64,000 nucleotides of DNA from Bacillota bacterium (GTDB lineage: Bacteria; Bacillota; Clostridia; Lachnospirales; Lachnospiraceae): positions 1 through 64,000 of the forward strand of contig JAEZKA010000084.1 of the NCBI GenBank assembly GCA_023436225.1, given 5' to 3'. Below are positions 8,744-17,586 of this stretch, piece by piece. How positions within the stretch are numbered: position 1 is the first letter of the stretch; each line of letters opens with the position of its first letter. The notes beneath the pieces are model-generated. The model worked only from the letters and a program-made list of their open reading frames with translations. It was not told the origin of the DNA and made no database searches. A program made the translations under genes and the position numbers.

Positions 8744-10030
8744 ATGAACAAGAAGAGTTTACTGGGGTTATTACTATTTGCTTGTCTGGTAACTGTAGGA
8801 CTATATGCAGGTGCTAATTATTTCATCAGCTTAGAAAGCAATTCCTATACAGGGATGCAGGAAGAAGCAGGTGCTACAAAGGATAGGGTGGGGCAGGATA
8901 TCTCAGAAAACAATGTGGCAGCAGCTGAAGGACAGAAGAAAGCAGGGGACATCGGCAGTAGTGATTCTGTAGATATCGGTACTCAGGAACCCTGGCTCAG
9001 TTCAAATCCAAGTGATATCGGTGAAGCGAATGTACAAACTGCCTTATCTCCGTCACGGATGGATACTGCACAAGGGAGCGAAGCAGAGGAACAAAATACG
9101 GAGGATACATTTAGTACCTCGGTTAATGAAGCAAAAGCTCCAGAGCTGATTATTGATTGCGAGAAGGTAGACTACATGTCCTATATTCCGGAGATTACCA
9201 TGGATAGTCAGATGGAGGTTGCCTTTGATATCTCTAATCCGAGTCTTAACGTCGATGCGACGGCAGCCATTTTATTCGATGCTGATACTAAGGAGATTAT
9301 TTATCATAAAAATGCACTTCAGGCAGTATTTCCTGCCAGTACAGCAAAGCTACTAACTGCGCTGGTGGCACTGGATTGGTGCACTGAGGATGAAGAAATA
9401 ACCATTGGCGATGAGATTTCCATGATAGGCTCTGGATCTACTATTGCTTATCTGAAACAGGGCCAGATACTCACATTACGCAATCTATTGGCAGGAATGC
9501 TCCTGCCCTCCGGCAATGATGCTGCTTATGCAATTGCTGCCTATGTCGGCAGGAAATCCTTGCAGGACAAAGAGGCAACAAAAGAAGAGGCAGTTATCGA
9601 ATTCACCCGCCTTATGAATCTGGAGGCGAAGAATCTGGGTGTTAAGAATAGCTGCTTTAAGACCCCGGATGGATATGATGCCATCGGTCAATATACCACA
9701 GCCTATGATATGGGACTGATTGGTGTGGCAGCAGCTGACAGTGAGCTTATAGTAGAGGTTACAGACCAGGATAATTCCCGTAATATATTCCCGAGTGGTG
9801 AGGATGTTACCTGGTATAATACGAATAAATTAGTTAAACGAGGTTATGAACAATACTATTCTAAAGCCATCGGTCTCAAGACCGGAACAAGTACCATGGC
9901 AGGTAGATGCCTGGTAGCGGCTGCAGAGGAGGATGGACGTAAGGTGGTCTGTGCGATAATGGACTCCAGTTCCTCCGGACGCTGGGATGATGCCATAACA
10001 TTACTAAAATATGGTCTTAATCATAAATAA
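8744..10030 (+). CDS. D-alanyl-D-alanine carboxypeptidase (S11 penicillin-binding protein)
   Basis: The mature domain has the three serine-acyltransferase motifs: SxxK in ASTAKLLTAL, SGN in LPSGNDAAYAIA and KTG in GLKTGTSTMAG. It would trim the terminal D-Ala from peptidoglycan stem peptides outside the membrane. The N-terminus has a signal-anchor helix (LLGLLLFACLVTVGLYAG) and then an unusually long acidic, low-complexity linker (about residues 25-150) before the catalytic domain. AAGGAG at 8732-8737 selects the ATG at 8744 (428 residues); an upstream ATG at 8729 has no ribosome binding site. The following CPBP gene starts 32 bp later and is probably cotranscribed. The DacF-like subfamily is likely but not certain. 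Confidence 0.9.
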   Translation: MNKKSLLGLLLFACLVTVGLYAGANYFISLESNSYTGMQEEAGATKDRVGQDISENNVAAAEGQKKAGDIGSSDSVDIGTQEPWLSSNPSDIGEANVQTALSPSRMDTAQGSEAEEQNTEDTFSTSVNEAKAPELIIDCEKVDYMSYIPEITMDSQMEVAFDISNPSLNVDATAAILFDADTKEIIYHKNALQAVFPASTAKLLTALVALDWCTEDEEITIGDEISMIGSGSTIAYLKQGQILTLRNLLAGMLLPSGNDAAYAIAAYVGRKSLQDKEATKEEAVIEFTRLMNLEAKNLGVKNSCFKTPDGYDAIGQYTTAYDMGLIGVAAADSELIVEVTDQDNSRNIFPSGEDVTWYNTNKLVKRGYEQYYSKAIGLKTGTSTMAGRCLVAAAEEDGRKVVCAIMDSSSSGRWDDAITLLKYGLNHK

Positions 10031-10062
10031 GTGGCATAAGATGCCCGGAAATGGGGGGACAC

Positions 10063-11190
10063 ATGGAGCAACAAGAAATGAAGCAAGGGAATAACGCGGA
10101 AATGGCTCAGGGGATCAATCAAAGCAATCAGAATTACATGGGGCAGAATCAGCTGTATACCGATAACAATCAACAGGGGATGTATGGGCAGTATAGCTAT
10201 CCTCCGAATATGGCTTCCCAGAATCGTATTCTGAATGTATATCCACCGGAATACGGTAATGAAGATAATGCGTTTGGAGCAGAGCCTCAGCCACCAACCA
10301 AGGATATTCTTAGTAAAGCAGCATTTTATCTTTTTCTAATGGGTGTCTCGGTTTTATTATCCCAACAGCTGATTAGTATGGCAGTGGACAGCTTCTGGCC
10401 CTGGATTAATGAGACAGATTGGTATGTATGGGTTCTCACTGCCTTTTCGATGATCGGTATCGGACTCCCGGTGTTCTATCTACTTACCAGAAATATGCCG
10501 GAGCCAAAGAAGGGTGAGGTTGTGAAGCTTAAGCCCTTGCAGTTTATATCGATCTTCTTGATTAGTACAGCAGTTATGTATATTACGAATTTTTTTAGCG
10601 TATTTCTAACCTTTATGATCGCAATATTAAAGGGCGGAGACTATTTGGATCTCAATCCTTTGATGGATGTCATGATTGATAGTAATATGATTCTGAGAGT
10701 TCTATATGCATCCTTTGCGGCACCAATTGTCGAGGAAATAATCTTCCGTAAGCTTTTATTGAATAAGCTACGTAGATACGGCGATATACCGGCGATTCTT
10801 ATATCATCAATTGCCTTTGGTTTATTCCATATGAATGTGGCTCAGATGTTCTATGCAACGGCGCTGGGTATCATATTTGCCTATGTTGCAATCCGAACGA
10901 ATTCGATACGTTATAATATCCTCTTACACATACTGATCAACTCTATGGGTGTAGTAATAGCACCAATTGCTATGAAGCAATCATTGATATTTAACTTCCT
11001 GATAGTGGGATGGGTGTTTGCTTGTATCTTAAGCGGTATTCTGCTCTTTATCTTGAATGTTAAGAAGATAAGACTTTATCGTTTACAAAGACCTATGGAG
11101 AAGAAATCTGGATATCTGCTTAATATGGGTACTATCCTTTATACAATCTTATGTATGACCATTGTTGTTGCACAGATTATAGCATCTTAA
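10063..11190 (+). CDS. CPBP family intramembrane metalloprotease
   Basis: After a Gln/Asn-rich soluble N-terminus of about 85 residues, the protein has about seven to eight membrane helices with the CPBP (Abi/Rce1-like) motifs: EEIIFRKLLL (EExxxR), FGLFHMN (FxxxH) and HILINSMG (HxxxN). Such proteases act in the membrane on prenylated or signal-type substrates, or confer bacteriocin self-immunity; the substrate here is unknown. Two ATGs are possible (10051 and 10063). The second has GGGGGG just upstream and is preferred. It follows the carboxypeptidase by 32 bp and ends at a strong terminator. Confidence 0.85.
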   Translation: MEQQEMKQGNNAEMAQGINQSNQNYMGQNQLYTDNNQQGMYGQYSYPPNMASQNRILNVYPPEYGNEDNAFGAEPQPPTKDILSKAAFYLFLMGVSVLLSQQLISMAVDSFWPWINETDWYVWVLTAFSMIGIGLPVFYLLTRNMPEPKKGEVVKLKPLQFISIFLISTAVMYITNFFSVFLTFMIAILKGGDYLDLNPLMDVMIDSNMILRVLYASFAAPIVEEIIFRKLLLNKLRRYGDIPAILISSIAFGLFHMNVAQMFYATALGIIFAYVAIRTNSIRYNILLHILINSMGVVIAPIAMKQSLIFNFLIVGWVFACILSGILLFILNVKKIRLYRLQRPMEKKSGYLLNMGTILYTILCMTIVVAQIIAS

Positions 11191-11210
11191 GGAGCTGATA
11201 ACAGCTTCAT

Positions 11211-11254
11211 AAGAGAACCCGCCAAGTTTTCACTTAAACCGGCGGGTTCTCTTT
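11211..11254. terminator. Strong intrinsic terminator after the CPBP gene
   Basis: AAGAGAACCCGCC (11211-11223) pairs fully with its complement (11241-11253). A short T stretch follows. It lies between convergent genes and may also serve the ybjQ gene on the other strand. Confidence 0.85.
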
Positions 11255-11293
11255 ATCAGCAATTTTTAGTAGTAAGTAATATCAAGAGTAAGC

Positions 11294-11614
11294 TTATCTA
11301 ATCCTTATGGCGGTACCTGAGGCGGTTACCATCAGCATACCGTTATTCGTGCCGAGTACCTCATAATCTACATCAACTCCAACAATGGCATCGGCACCCA
11401 ACTGATGAGCTCGCTGTGCCATCTCCTGCATTGCCTGCTCTCTGGCTCTAATCAGCTCTTCCTCATAGGTTCCGGAACGTCCCCCAAAGAAATTAGATAG
11501 ACCGGCAGCAAAGTCCTTTACAAAATCTACTCCGGAGATAACCTCACCGAATACAATACCGAGATATTCAGTAACCTGTCTTCCCTCAATGGAAGGTGTG
11601 GTTGTGATAATCAT
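11294..11614 (-). CDS. YbjQ/DUF74 family protein
   Basis: The 106-residue protein begins MIITTTPSIEGRQVTEYLGI and has the family motifs GEVISGVDF, REQAMQEMAQRAHQLGADAI and GVDVDYEV. YbjQ proteins form small pentameric assemblies sometimes called heavy-metal-binding, but their biological role is not established. AAGGGAGA lies 8 nt ahead of the ATG. The gene stands alone, convergent with the CPBP gene. Confidence 0.88.
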   Translation of the reverse strand: MIITTTPSIEGRQVTEYLGIVFGEVISGVDFVKDFAAGLSNFFGGRSGTYEEELIRAREQAMQEMAQRAHQLGADAIVGVDVDYEVLGTNNGMLMVTASGTAIRIR

Positions 11615-12020
11615 AAAATTATTCTCCCTTCATATTTCTTCTTTACCATAATATAGTCTACTGCGTAATCACTGTCAAGAGCACGAGAGGCAGCTTAATC
11701 GACTTCTAATCTCGCCTTTAGCAGCCTGTAATCAAATGGATAACAACAGGTATGCTAATATTAGTTTTAGGTGTGATTCCTGGAATGATATCGTAAATTA
11801 CCATGAAGTACAAAAACAAAAGAAAAAAATACATGGTAATCTGTGCAAAAATTCGATATGATTAAGTAGATAGACAAGTGAGCAATTCGATTTCATTAGT
11901 AACGAAGAGAATTAGATGAAAAAGGGGAGCAAAACTCATTTTCCAGGCTTAAATATCTTTTGATAGGGAGCTTCAGCTCTCCTTTTCTAATTATTATTTA
12001 TTATTGAAAGGAGATTTTAT
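11615..12020. other. Intergenic region ahead of the alcohol dehydrogenase gene
   Basis: The 406-bp gap holds the divergent promoters of ybjQ and the dehydrogenase. A 9-bp inverted repeat (ATTACCATG at 11797-11805, CATGGTAAT at 11832-11840) with an A-rich 26-nt loop is present. A GGGAGCT/AGCTCTCC hairpin followed by TTTTC at about 11967-11988 sits 30 bp before the gene and could act as an attenuator. Confidence 0.35.
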
Positions 12021-13190
12021 ATGAACAATTTTACTTTTTACAGTCCTACATATTTCGTGTTTGGTAAAGATACTGAGATGGAAGCCGGTCATTATGTGCG
12101 CCGCTTTGGAGGAAATAAAGTTCTGATCCATTATGGTGGAGGTTCTGTTATACGCTCCGGCTTATTAGACAGAGTGAAAGCCTCTCTTGATAAGGAGAAT
12201 ATCAGTTATGTTGAATTGGGCGGGGTACAGCCGAACCCAAGAAGCGGTCTTGTATATACCGGAATCGCACTATGTAAGGAGGAGGGCGTGGATTTCATTC
12301 TTGCCGTAGGCGGCGGAAGTGCGATTGACTCAGCGAAGGCAATTGCGGCCGGAGCGGTATATGATGGAGACTTCTGGGATTTCTATGAGGGTAAGCCGGT
12401 GACCAAGGCACTTAAGGTTGCTACGGTTCTTACCATTGCGGCAGCTGGCAGCGAAGGCTCCGGTGATACCGTAATTACGAAGGAGGAGGGTATGCTGAAG
12501 CGTGGTGCTGGAAGTGAGCATCTTCGTCCTGTATTCTCCATCCTTAATCCGGAGTTAACTCAGACACTGCCTGCCTACCAGACAGCAGCAGGTGCTACGG
12601 ATATCATGGCACATGTATTTGAGCGTTATTTCACCAATACAAAGGAGGTTGAGATTACCGATCGACTCTGTGAGGCAGTGTTGCTAACCATGATAAAAGA
12701 GGTTCCGAGAGTAATTGCCGATCCAAATAATTATGAAGCAAGAGCAAACATCATGTGGGCAGGTATGGTCGCTCATAATGATCTTGTCGGAGTTGGTCGT
12801 GACCAGGATTGGGCAAGCCATATGATCGAGCATGAGCTTTCAGCCCTGTATGATGTAGCTCACGGTGCTGGATTAGCAGTGATATTCCCTGCTTGGATGA
12901 CCTATGTCATGAAGCAGGATGTGATGCGTTTTGCACAGCTTGCAGAGAGACTTTGGGGCTGCCATATGAACTTCATGAATCCGGAGGAGACAGCGAAGGA
13001 GGGAATCGACAGGCTAAAGAAGTTCCTGAACTCGATAGGCATGCCAATCAGCTTTGGTGAGCTTGGTGCAAAGGAAGAGGATATTCCTTATATGGTTAAG
13101 ACGATAGGGCTCACAGATAAGAGCACCATAGGAGAGTTTGTGAAGCTGAATGCGAAGGATATTGAGAACATATACCGATTGGCTCTGTAA
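12021..13190 (+). CDS. Iron-containing alcohol dehydrogenase (butanol dehydrogenase / YqhD type)
   Basis: This 389-residue group III alcohol dehydrogenase has the nucleotide-binding GGGSAIDSAKAIA segment. The iron site lies in ATDIMAHVFERYF and the later HMIEHELSALYDVAHG segment (Asp and His ligands). It reduces aldehydes to alcohols with NAD(P)H, regenerating oxidised cofactor in fermentation. GAAAGGAG precedes the ATG. It is monocistronic, closed by the terminator at 13281-13327. The precise substrate (ethanal, butanal or others) cannot be read from the sequence. Confidence 0.92.
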   Translation: MNNFTFYSPTYFVFGKDTEMEAGHYVRRFGGNKVLIHYGGGSVIRSGLLDRVKASLDKENISYVELGGVQPNPRSGLVYTGIALCKEEGVDFILAVGGGSAIDSAKAIAAGAVYDGDFWDFYEGKPVTKALKVATVLTIAAAGSEGSGDTVITKEEGMLKRGAGSEHLRPVFSILNPELTQTLPAYQTAAGATDIMAHVFERYFTNTKEVEITDRLCEAVLLTMIKEVPRVIADPNNYEARANIMWAGMVAHNDLVGVGRDQDWASHMIEHELSALYDVAHGAGLAVIFPAWMTYVMKQDVMRFAQLAERLWGCHMNFMNPEETAKEGIDRLKKFLNSIGMPISFGELGAKEEDIPYMVKTIGLTDKSTIGEFVKLNAKDIENIYRLAL

Positions 13191-13280
13191 AAGATATCTC
13201 GATATCTTGCTGGATAAGAAATAGATCAAGAGTTAGTCGCGATAGAAGGAAGTAATAAACTCTTAAATTGTGAATATGTT

Positions 13281-13327
13281 AAACCGCGGGAGTGATATGT
13301 AAGCCGACACACCTGCGGTTTTTTTAT
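13281..13327 (+). terminator. Intrinsic terminator of the alcohol dehydrogenase gene
   Basis: AAACCGC-GGG (13281-13290) pairs with CC-TGCGGTTT at 13312-13321. A T-run to 13327 follows. Confidence 0.85.
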
Positions 13328-13346
13328 GATAATTATAACAGCCGTA

Positions 13347-15194
13347 CTAATCAAAAGCCTGAGACAATCGGTAATAGGTTCTGTTCTTTAGCATCTTACG
13401 AAGCAGCTGGAGGAAGGAGGCGTTCGTGTCGTCCTGATAGAGCACCTCTCTCGCTAGAGCAGGGTGATCAGTAATGATAACATCGACATTCAAAGATTTC
13501 ATTCGCTCCATCTCTCTTGCGGTGTTGACCGTCCAGACATGAACCTCTTTACCGGCGCGATGAGCGTTGGACACCAACTCTTTACTCGCGAAGTTATATC
13601 GTATACTAAAGAAATCTATGTATTGTGTGTCGACGAAATCACCATATACCGCTGAAAGAATTAGTCCAGTATGAATATCCTCATTTAGTTCTTTTATCTT
13701 ACGCAAGGTATTATAATTTGAGGAGGATATGACACATTGATCCTCATAACGGTGCTTTTCAAGGAGAGTAATGAGTTGCTCCTCCAGAGCATTTTCCTTT
13801 CCGGTAATCTTAACCTCGATATTGAGCTTGATTCGATCCTTACAGTGAATCAGCACCTCCTCCAGTGTTGGAATTCTGGTATTTAGATATTCAAATGAGA
13901 ACCAGGAGCCGACATCCAGCTCATGTAACTGCTCATCGGTGAGCTCCCAGATGAATTCATTGATTCCGGCGGTTCGTTTCAGGTTCTTATCATGTAGCAG
14001 AACCAGAGAACCGTCCTTAGTTTGACGGATATCAATCTCCGCATAGTCGGATTCCGCCATAATAGCACTCTCCAGAGCCGGAATCGTATTCTCCGGAGCG
14101 ATATGGGAATTGCCACGGTGTGAGGAGATGACAATACCGGATAGAGCCTGCGCAAGATAGGAGGAATCATTGTTGATAGAGAGGTACAGATTGATGAATC
14201 CGGCGATCAGCATTATGATAATTGAGCAATTAATGGCATAACGATGTACCTTAGTCCGATATGTAAAATGATAATCAAAATCCGGATAGCCAGGAAGAAT
14301 ATCCTGCAAAGCCTCTTGTTGATAGGTGTTGAACATAGAGGTAGTGAGGTTGATAAGAAAGGTGAAGGTAATCATGCTATAAAGCAAGGTGGCAGACAGA
14401 TTAATCTTAGGATATGTCGAAAGAAATACAGTAATAATCAAATTCTTATCTGCAAATAAATAAGCTCCAAGGGCGGTCAGGAGAAGTAAACCATAGTAGA
14501 AGGCAAAGAAGCCCAGGGTCAACAAGGTATAACTGACCAGAAGGATACGGAAGGTACGATTACCTCTGCCCTTAAGTAATTCCTTGGAATACTGAAGTGC
14601 CTTAGAGAAAGAGATATGCTCATTCATATAGTAGTGTAGTGCGAAAATACCCCGGAAGGAGATGAAGCTTACGAGGATTAAGGCAGCAATAATAAAAACC
14701 TTCATCATCAACTCATCGTCTGCGCCACTGGTGAATTCAATATCGGCCAGAAAGGTGACACCAAGCAGGACTGGAAGATTGACAAAGATATAGAAGGGCA
14801 GGGTGAAAAGCAAGGCGGCAATCCTACCCTTATGAAGCTCCGAGAGGGTCTTGAATAGCCCGAAATAGATGAGTCTGGATAACAGCGGGCGATGGGAATA
14901 GCCTTCTGTGTAGCAGTAATATAAGAGGGATGACAGCTTGGTCTGAAGGAAAAGAAGTACTACCACAATCAGAAGAGCAAGCAACAGGAGTGAGTTAGGA
15001 GTTGTAAGCAGTGTCAGTGCGTTTTCCTGAGTGATATAGCTGACCCTCGACAAATCCATAATCAACTTCAGTGTATGGTTGGCAAAAGGAATTAGGAACA
15101 TGATGAAAAATATATTATAAAAGGTATCGATCAGAAAGAGAGAACGGCTATGATAGCGAAGATATTGATTTTTCAGATGCATTGCTTTCTTCAT
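13347..15194 (-). CDS. Membrane-anchored glycerophosphodiester phosphodiesterase
   Basis: The 615-residue protein has an N-terminal region of about 350 residues with multiple membrane helices (the GDPD membrane domain). A C-terminal GDPD catalytic domain follows: SHRGNSHIAPENT, AEIDIRQTKDG and LLHD carry the general base and metal ligands, and the domain ends with HVWTVN and DVIITDHP. It hydrolyses glycerophosphodiesters to an alcohol and glycerol-3-phosphate, probably at the outer face of the membrane on lipid or teichoic acid fragments. An AAAGGCG-like site precedes the ATG. It is convergent with the alcohol dehydrogenase and has no clear operon partner. Confidence 0.9.
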   Translation of the reverse strand: MKKAMHLKNQYLRYHSRSLFLIDTFYNIFFIMFLIPFANHTLKLIMDLSRVSYITQENALTLLTTPNSLLLLALLIVVVLLFLQTKLSSLLYYCYTEGYSHRPLLSRLIYFGLFKTLSELHKGRIAALLFTLPFYIFVNLPVLLGVTFLADIEFTSGADDELMMKVFIIAALILVSFISFRGIFALHYYMNEHISFSKALQYSKELLKGRGNRTFRILLVSYTLLTLGFFAFYYGLLLLTALGAYLFADKNLIITVFLSTYPKINLSATLLYSMITFTFLINLTTSMFNTYQQEALQDILPGYPDFDYHFTYRTKVHRYAINCSIIIMLIAGFINLYLSINNDSSYLAQALSGIVISSHRGNSHIAPENTIPALESAIMAESDYAEIDIRQTKDGSLVLLHDKNLKRTAGINEFIWELTDEQLHELDVGSWFSFEYLNTRIPTLEEVLIHCKDRIKLNIEVKITGKENALEEQLITLLEKHRYEDQCVISSSNYNTLRKIKELNEDIHTGLILSAVYGDFVDTQYIDFFSIRYNFASKELVSNAHRAGKEVHVWTVNTAREMERMKSLNVDVIITDHPALAREVLYQDDTNASFLQLLRKMLKNRTYYRLSQAFD

Positions 15195-15511
15195 TGTGAG
15201 TCGCCTTTCTGTGATTATTAATAGAGAATATGGTTCATCCTATTCTATGTATTATGCACGAATTTGTAGAAATAGACAAGAAATTTTGTGGGCTGATACA
15301 ACACTTTAAATGGCTTTGAAAGATAAGGAATACATGTATGTTGGGTTTGAGTGAGGTTGGGATTAAAAACTTGACATCCATTTCATATATGATACAATAT
15401 CTTTGTTCCTGCATTTTCCATGAGGTTAAGAACACGTTCATAAGCAGTGTCTTACTTCTAAGTAAGCAGGGATATTTCATATTATTAAGATTAATCGAAG
15501 GGGGTTCTGCT

Positions 15512-16690
15512 TTGACTGAAATATTAGTAAAACTATTCATAAAGGATTATAAGAATACGGAGAATGGGAAGGTTCGTACTTCTTATGGCATCCTGTCGAG
15601 CCTTGTGGGGATTGCCTGCAATGTACTGCTCTTCTTAACAAAGCTGATCATCGGAATGCTGATCAATAGTATTTCGGTTATGGCGGATGCGTTTAATAAC
15701 CTGTCCGATGCAGCTTCCTCCATCATCAGCTTCATCGGAGTAAAGTTAGCGGAAAGGCCGGCCGACAAGGAGCATCCCTTCGGTCATGGGCGTTTTGAAT
15801 ATATTTCTGCCCTTGCGGTAGCATTTATCATATTACAGGTAGGGCTTCAGCTATTCAAGGGAGCACTGGATAAGGTGCTTCATCCGGAGGAGATGACCTT
15901 TAATCCGATTCTGGTCGGAATATTGATCGTATCCGTACTGGTGAAGATCTGGATGTCCTTGTTTAACCGTAAGCTTGGCAAGCGGATTAATTCCACGGTG
16001 ATGCTTGCAACCTCCGCGGATTCAAGAAATGACGTCCTCGTAACTTCAGCAACGATTATCTCTACCCTTATTGTAGCCTTTACCGGGGTGAATATCGATG
16101 GGTATATTGGACTTCTGGTATCAATCTTCGTCATGTTCGCAGGCTTCAATATCGCCAAGGAGACGCTGGAGCCGCTCCTAGGACAGGCAATCGAGCGTGA
16201 GGTCTATCAGAAGATTACCAGCATGGTGGAAGGGTATGAGGGTATCTGTGGTACCCATGACCTGATTATTCATAATTACGGACCGACTCATCGTATGGCT
16301 ACCATTCATGCAGAGGTTCCGAATAATATCGGTTTCGAGCATGCTCATGAGACCATCGACCAGATCGAGAGGGATGTTCTGGAGAAGTTGGATATCTTCC
16401 TGGTGATCCATATGGATCCTATTGAGGTAAATGATACGGCGGTAACTGAGAAGAAGGAGATGACCCTCGGTATCGTGCACAAGCTGGAGGCAAAAGCAAC
16501 CATCCATGACTTTCGAATTGTGAACGGTGAGCACCAGATTAACCTGATCTTCGATTTGGTGATTCCGTATTCTTATACGAAAGAAGAGGAACAGAAGCTA
16601 TTATCGAGGATTGTTGAGGAAATTCGTTTAAAAGACCCGAGATATCAGTGTATCATTACGATGGAGAATAGTTTTGTAGCAGAGGAATAA
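15512..16690 (+). CDS. Cation diffusion facilitator family metal transporter
   Basis: The protein has six membrane helices with metal-site motifs MADAFNNLSDAAS and HPFGHGRFEY, then a C-terminal cytoplasmic CDF domain (DLIIHNYGPTHRMATIHAEV) and a further similar lobe. CDF proteins export divalent metals such as Zn, Mn, Fe or Co in exchange for protons. The frame is open further upstream, to an ATG at 15338, but AAGGGGG at 15498-15504 places the real start at the TTG at 15512. This gives 392 residues, the family's usual size. The long open region before it is mere leader. The metal specificity is not predictable. Confidence 0.9.
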   Translation: MTEILVKLFIKDYKNTENGKVRTSYGILSSLVGIACNVLLFLTKLIIGMLINSISVMADAFNNLSDAASSIISFIGVKLAERPADKEHPFGHGRFEYISALAVAFIILQVGLQLFKGALDKVLHPEEMTFNPILVGILIVSVLVKIWMSLFNRKLGKRINSTVMLATSADSRNDVLVTSATIISTLIVAFTGVNIDGYIGLLVSIFVMFAGFNIAKETLEPLLGQAIEREVYQKITSMVEGYEGICGTHDLIIHNYGPTHRMATIHAEVPNNIGFEHAHETIDQIERDVLEKLDIFLVIHMDPIEVNDTAVTEKKEMTLGIVHKLEAKATIHDFRIVNGEHQINLIFDLVIPYSYTKEEEQKLLSRIVEEIRLKDPRYQCIITMENSFVAEE

Positions 16691-16716
16691 ATGTGTAGTA
16701 TTGCCAGTAGTGACAA

Positions 16717-16736
16717 AGCCCTCCCTGGGGAGGGCT
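16717..16736. terminator. GC-rich hairpin after the CDF gene
   Basis: AGCCCTCCC (16717-16725) and GGGAGGGCT (16728-16736) form a tight 9-bp stem. No T-run follows. It is the only candidate 3' end signal for the transporter gene. Confidence 0.45.
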
Positions 16737-16848
16737 GAGGGAAACGGTAGATTGGAGCAGAGGAATGGAGCTGACCTAGGACGAGCTAGAACGGATCTTC
16801 CGGGGATTGGGTTAGTAAAACTTGTCAAAAAAAAATTTAAATTAGGGC

Positions 16849-16877
16849 TTGCAAAATAGAAAGCCATAAGTTATAAT
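16849..16877 (+). promoter_or_regulatory. Promoter of the tRNA-Gln gene
   Basis: The -35 box TTGCAA (16849-16854) and a perfect -10 box TATAAT (16872-16877) are separated by 17 bp. The expected start is near 16884. An 8-bp hairpin (ATTCGTGG/CCACGAAT, 16881-16908) lies between this start and the mature tRNA. Confidence 0.85.
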
Positions 16878-16919
16878 ATCATTCGTGGCGGTCGTCACTA
16901 CCACGAATTGAATAACCAT

Positions 16920-16991
16920 TGGGGTATCGCCAAACGGTAAGGCACTGGACTCTGACTCCAGCATTTTAAGGTTCAAATCCTTATACCCCAG
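16920..16991 (+). tRNA. tRNA-Gln (anticodon CTG)
   Basis: A full cloverleaf is visible. The acceptor stem is TGGGGTA/TACCCCA. The anticodon arm is CTGGA-CTCTGAC-TCCAG with anticodon CTG (reads CAG, Gln). The T arm is TAAGG-TTCAAAT-CCTTA. The 3' CCA is not encoded. The gene is solitary, with its own promoter and terminator. Confidence 0.95.
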
Positions 16992-16995
16992 CTTG

Positions 16996-17024
16996 AAGCA
17001 CTACTGCATGTAGTGCTTTTTTTG
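16996..17024 (+). terminator. Terminator of the tRNA-Gln transcript
   Basis: A 9-bp stem (AAGCACTAC at 16996-17004, GTAGTGCTT at 17010-17018) is followed by a T-run, immediately after the tRNA. Confidence 0.92.
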
Positions 17025-17197
17025 TTATCTATGAACTAAATGTTGTGTATAGCAAGATGTTCTTTTATAGGTAGAAACCTTCTTGGTAGACATTTGGTAG
17101 AATTTAAATCTATAGAAGAAATCCGTATCACAATTTTAAGTAGGATACCTTCATTATTTTTGGTAAGTTAATAATCACATTAAAGGAAGGTATATAT

Positions 17198-17245
17198 ATG
17201 GCAAGATTAAAATTAGGCGCTTACAGTGTATGGGTATGGGATTAA
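17198..17245 (+). CDS. Possible 15-residue peptide MARLKLGAYSVWVWD
   Basis: A 15-codon frame starts with ATG eight bases after a strong AAGGAAGG site and ends in TAA. Upstream, ATACCTTC (about 17143-17150) is complementary to the GAAGGTAT that contains the ribosome binding site, so translation could be gated by a hairpin. The peptide is basic at its N-terminus and aromatic at its C-terminus. It may be a signalling peptide, a leader peptide or the start of a lost gene. No family is recognised. Confidence 0.3.
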   Translation: MARLKLGAYSVWVWD

Positions 17246-17381
17246 ATTGGGTTAAGATTAGTGTTGAAAAATGGTTAAATATGAAAATTGGGATTTTCAA
17301 ATCAACAAGCTTTTACAAGAGAAATGTCGGGCAAAATCTATTAAAATTCATTAATTTTAATAATTATACATTCTTTAATAA

Positions 17382-17410
17382 TTGACAGTCAATATTCGGT
17401 ATGCTATTAT
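17382..17410 (+). promoter_or_regulatory. Promoter upstream of the hydrogenase-like sensor gene
   Basis: A perfect -35 TTGACA (17382-17387) and TATTAT (17405-17410) are spaced by 17 bp. It lies about 175 bp upstream of the start at 17587, leaving a long untranslated leader. Confidence 0.7.
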
Positions 17411-17586
17411 TTCCTTTAAGTATAAAAAGATAAGAATTTAGCAATAAAGAGATTATTACCAACTTGTGCCTTACAATGAAAATACCTTTTTTATCATTAA
17501 CTAATCTGTAATTAAGAGTGAAGATAACGTTTTAGAAATGACTTGATTTTGTGCGAAAGAAGAAACAATGCTGGAGGGAGCAAAAT

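Larger units (their letters stand above)
17025..17586 (+). other. Long intergenic region with a microORF and a promoter
   Basis: This 560-bp AT-rich gap separates the tRNA gene from the hydrogenase-like sensor gene. It holds a 15-codon ORF at 17198-17245 and a strong promoter at 17382-17410, described separately. No tRNA, known riboswitch or mobile element was seen. Confidence 0.5.

Noticed and set aside
15338..15511. N-terminal extension of the CDF transporter frame
   Set aside because: The frame is open but AAGGGGG and the family length place the start at the TTG at 15512; the extension has no homology-like features.
16881..16908. Riboswitch or T-box ahead of the tRNA-Gln gene
   Set aside because: Only a simple 8-bp hairpin is present, and the downstream gene is a tRNA; more likely part of the precursor processed by RNases.
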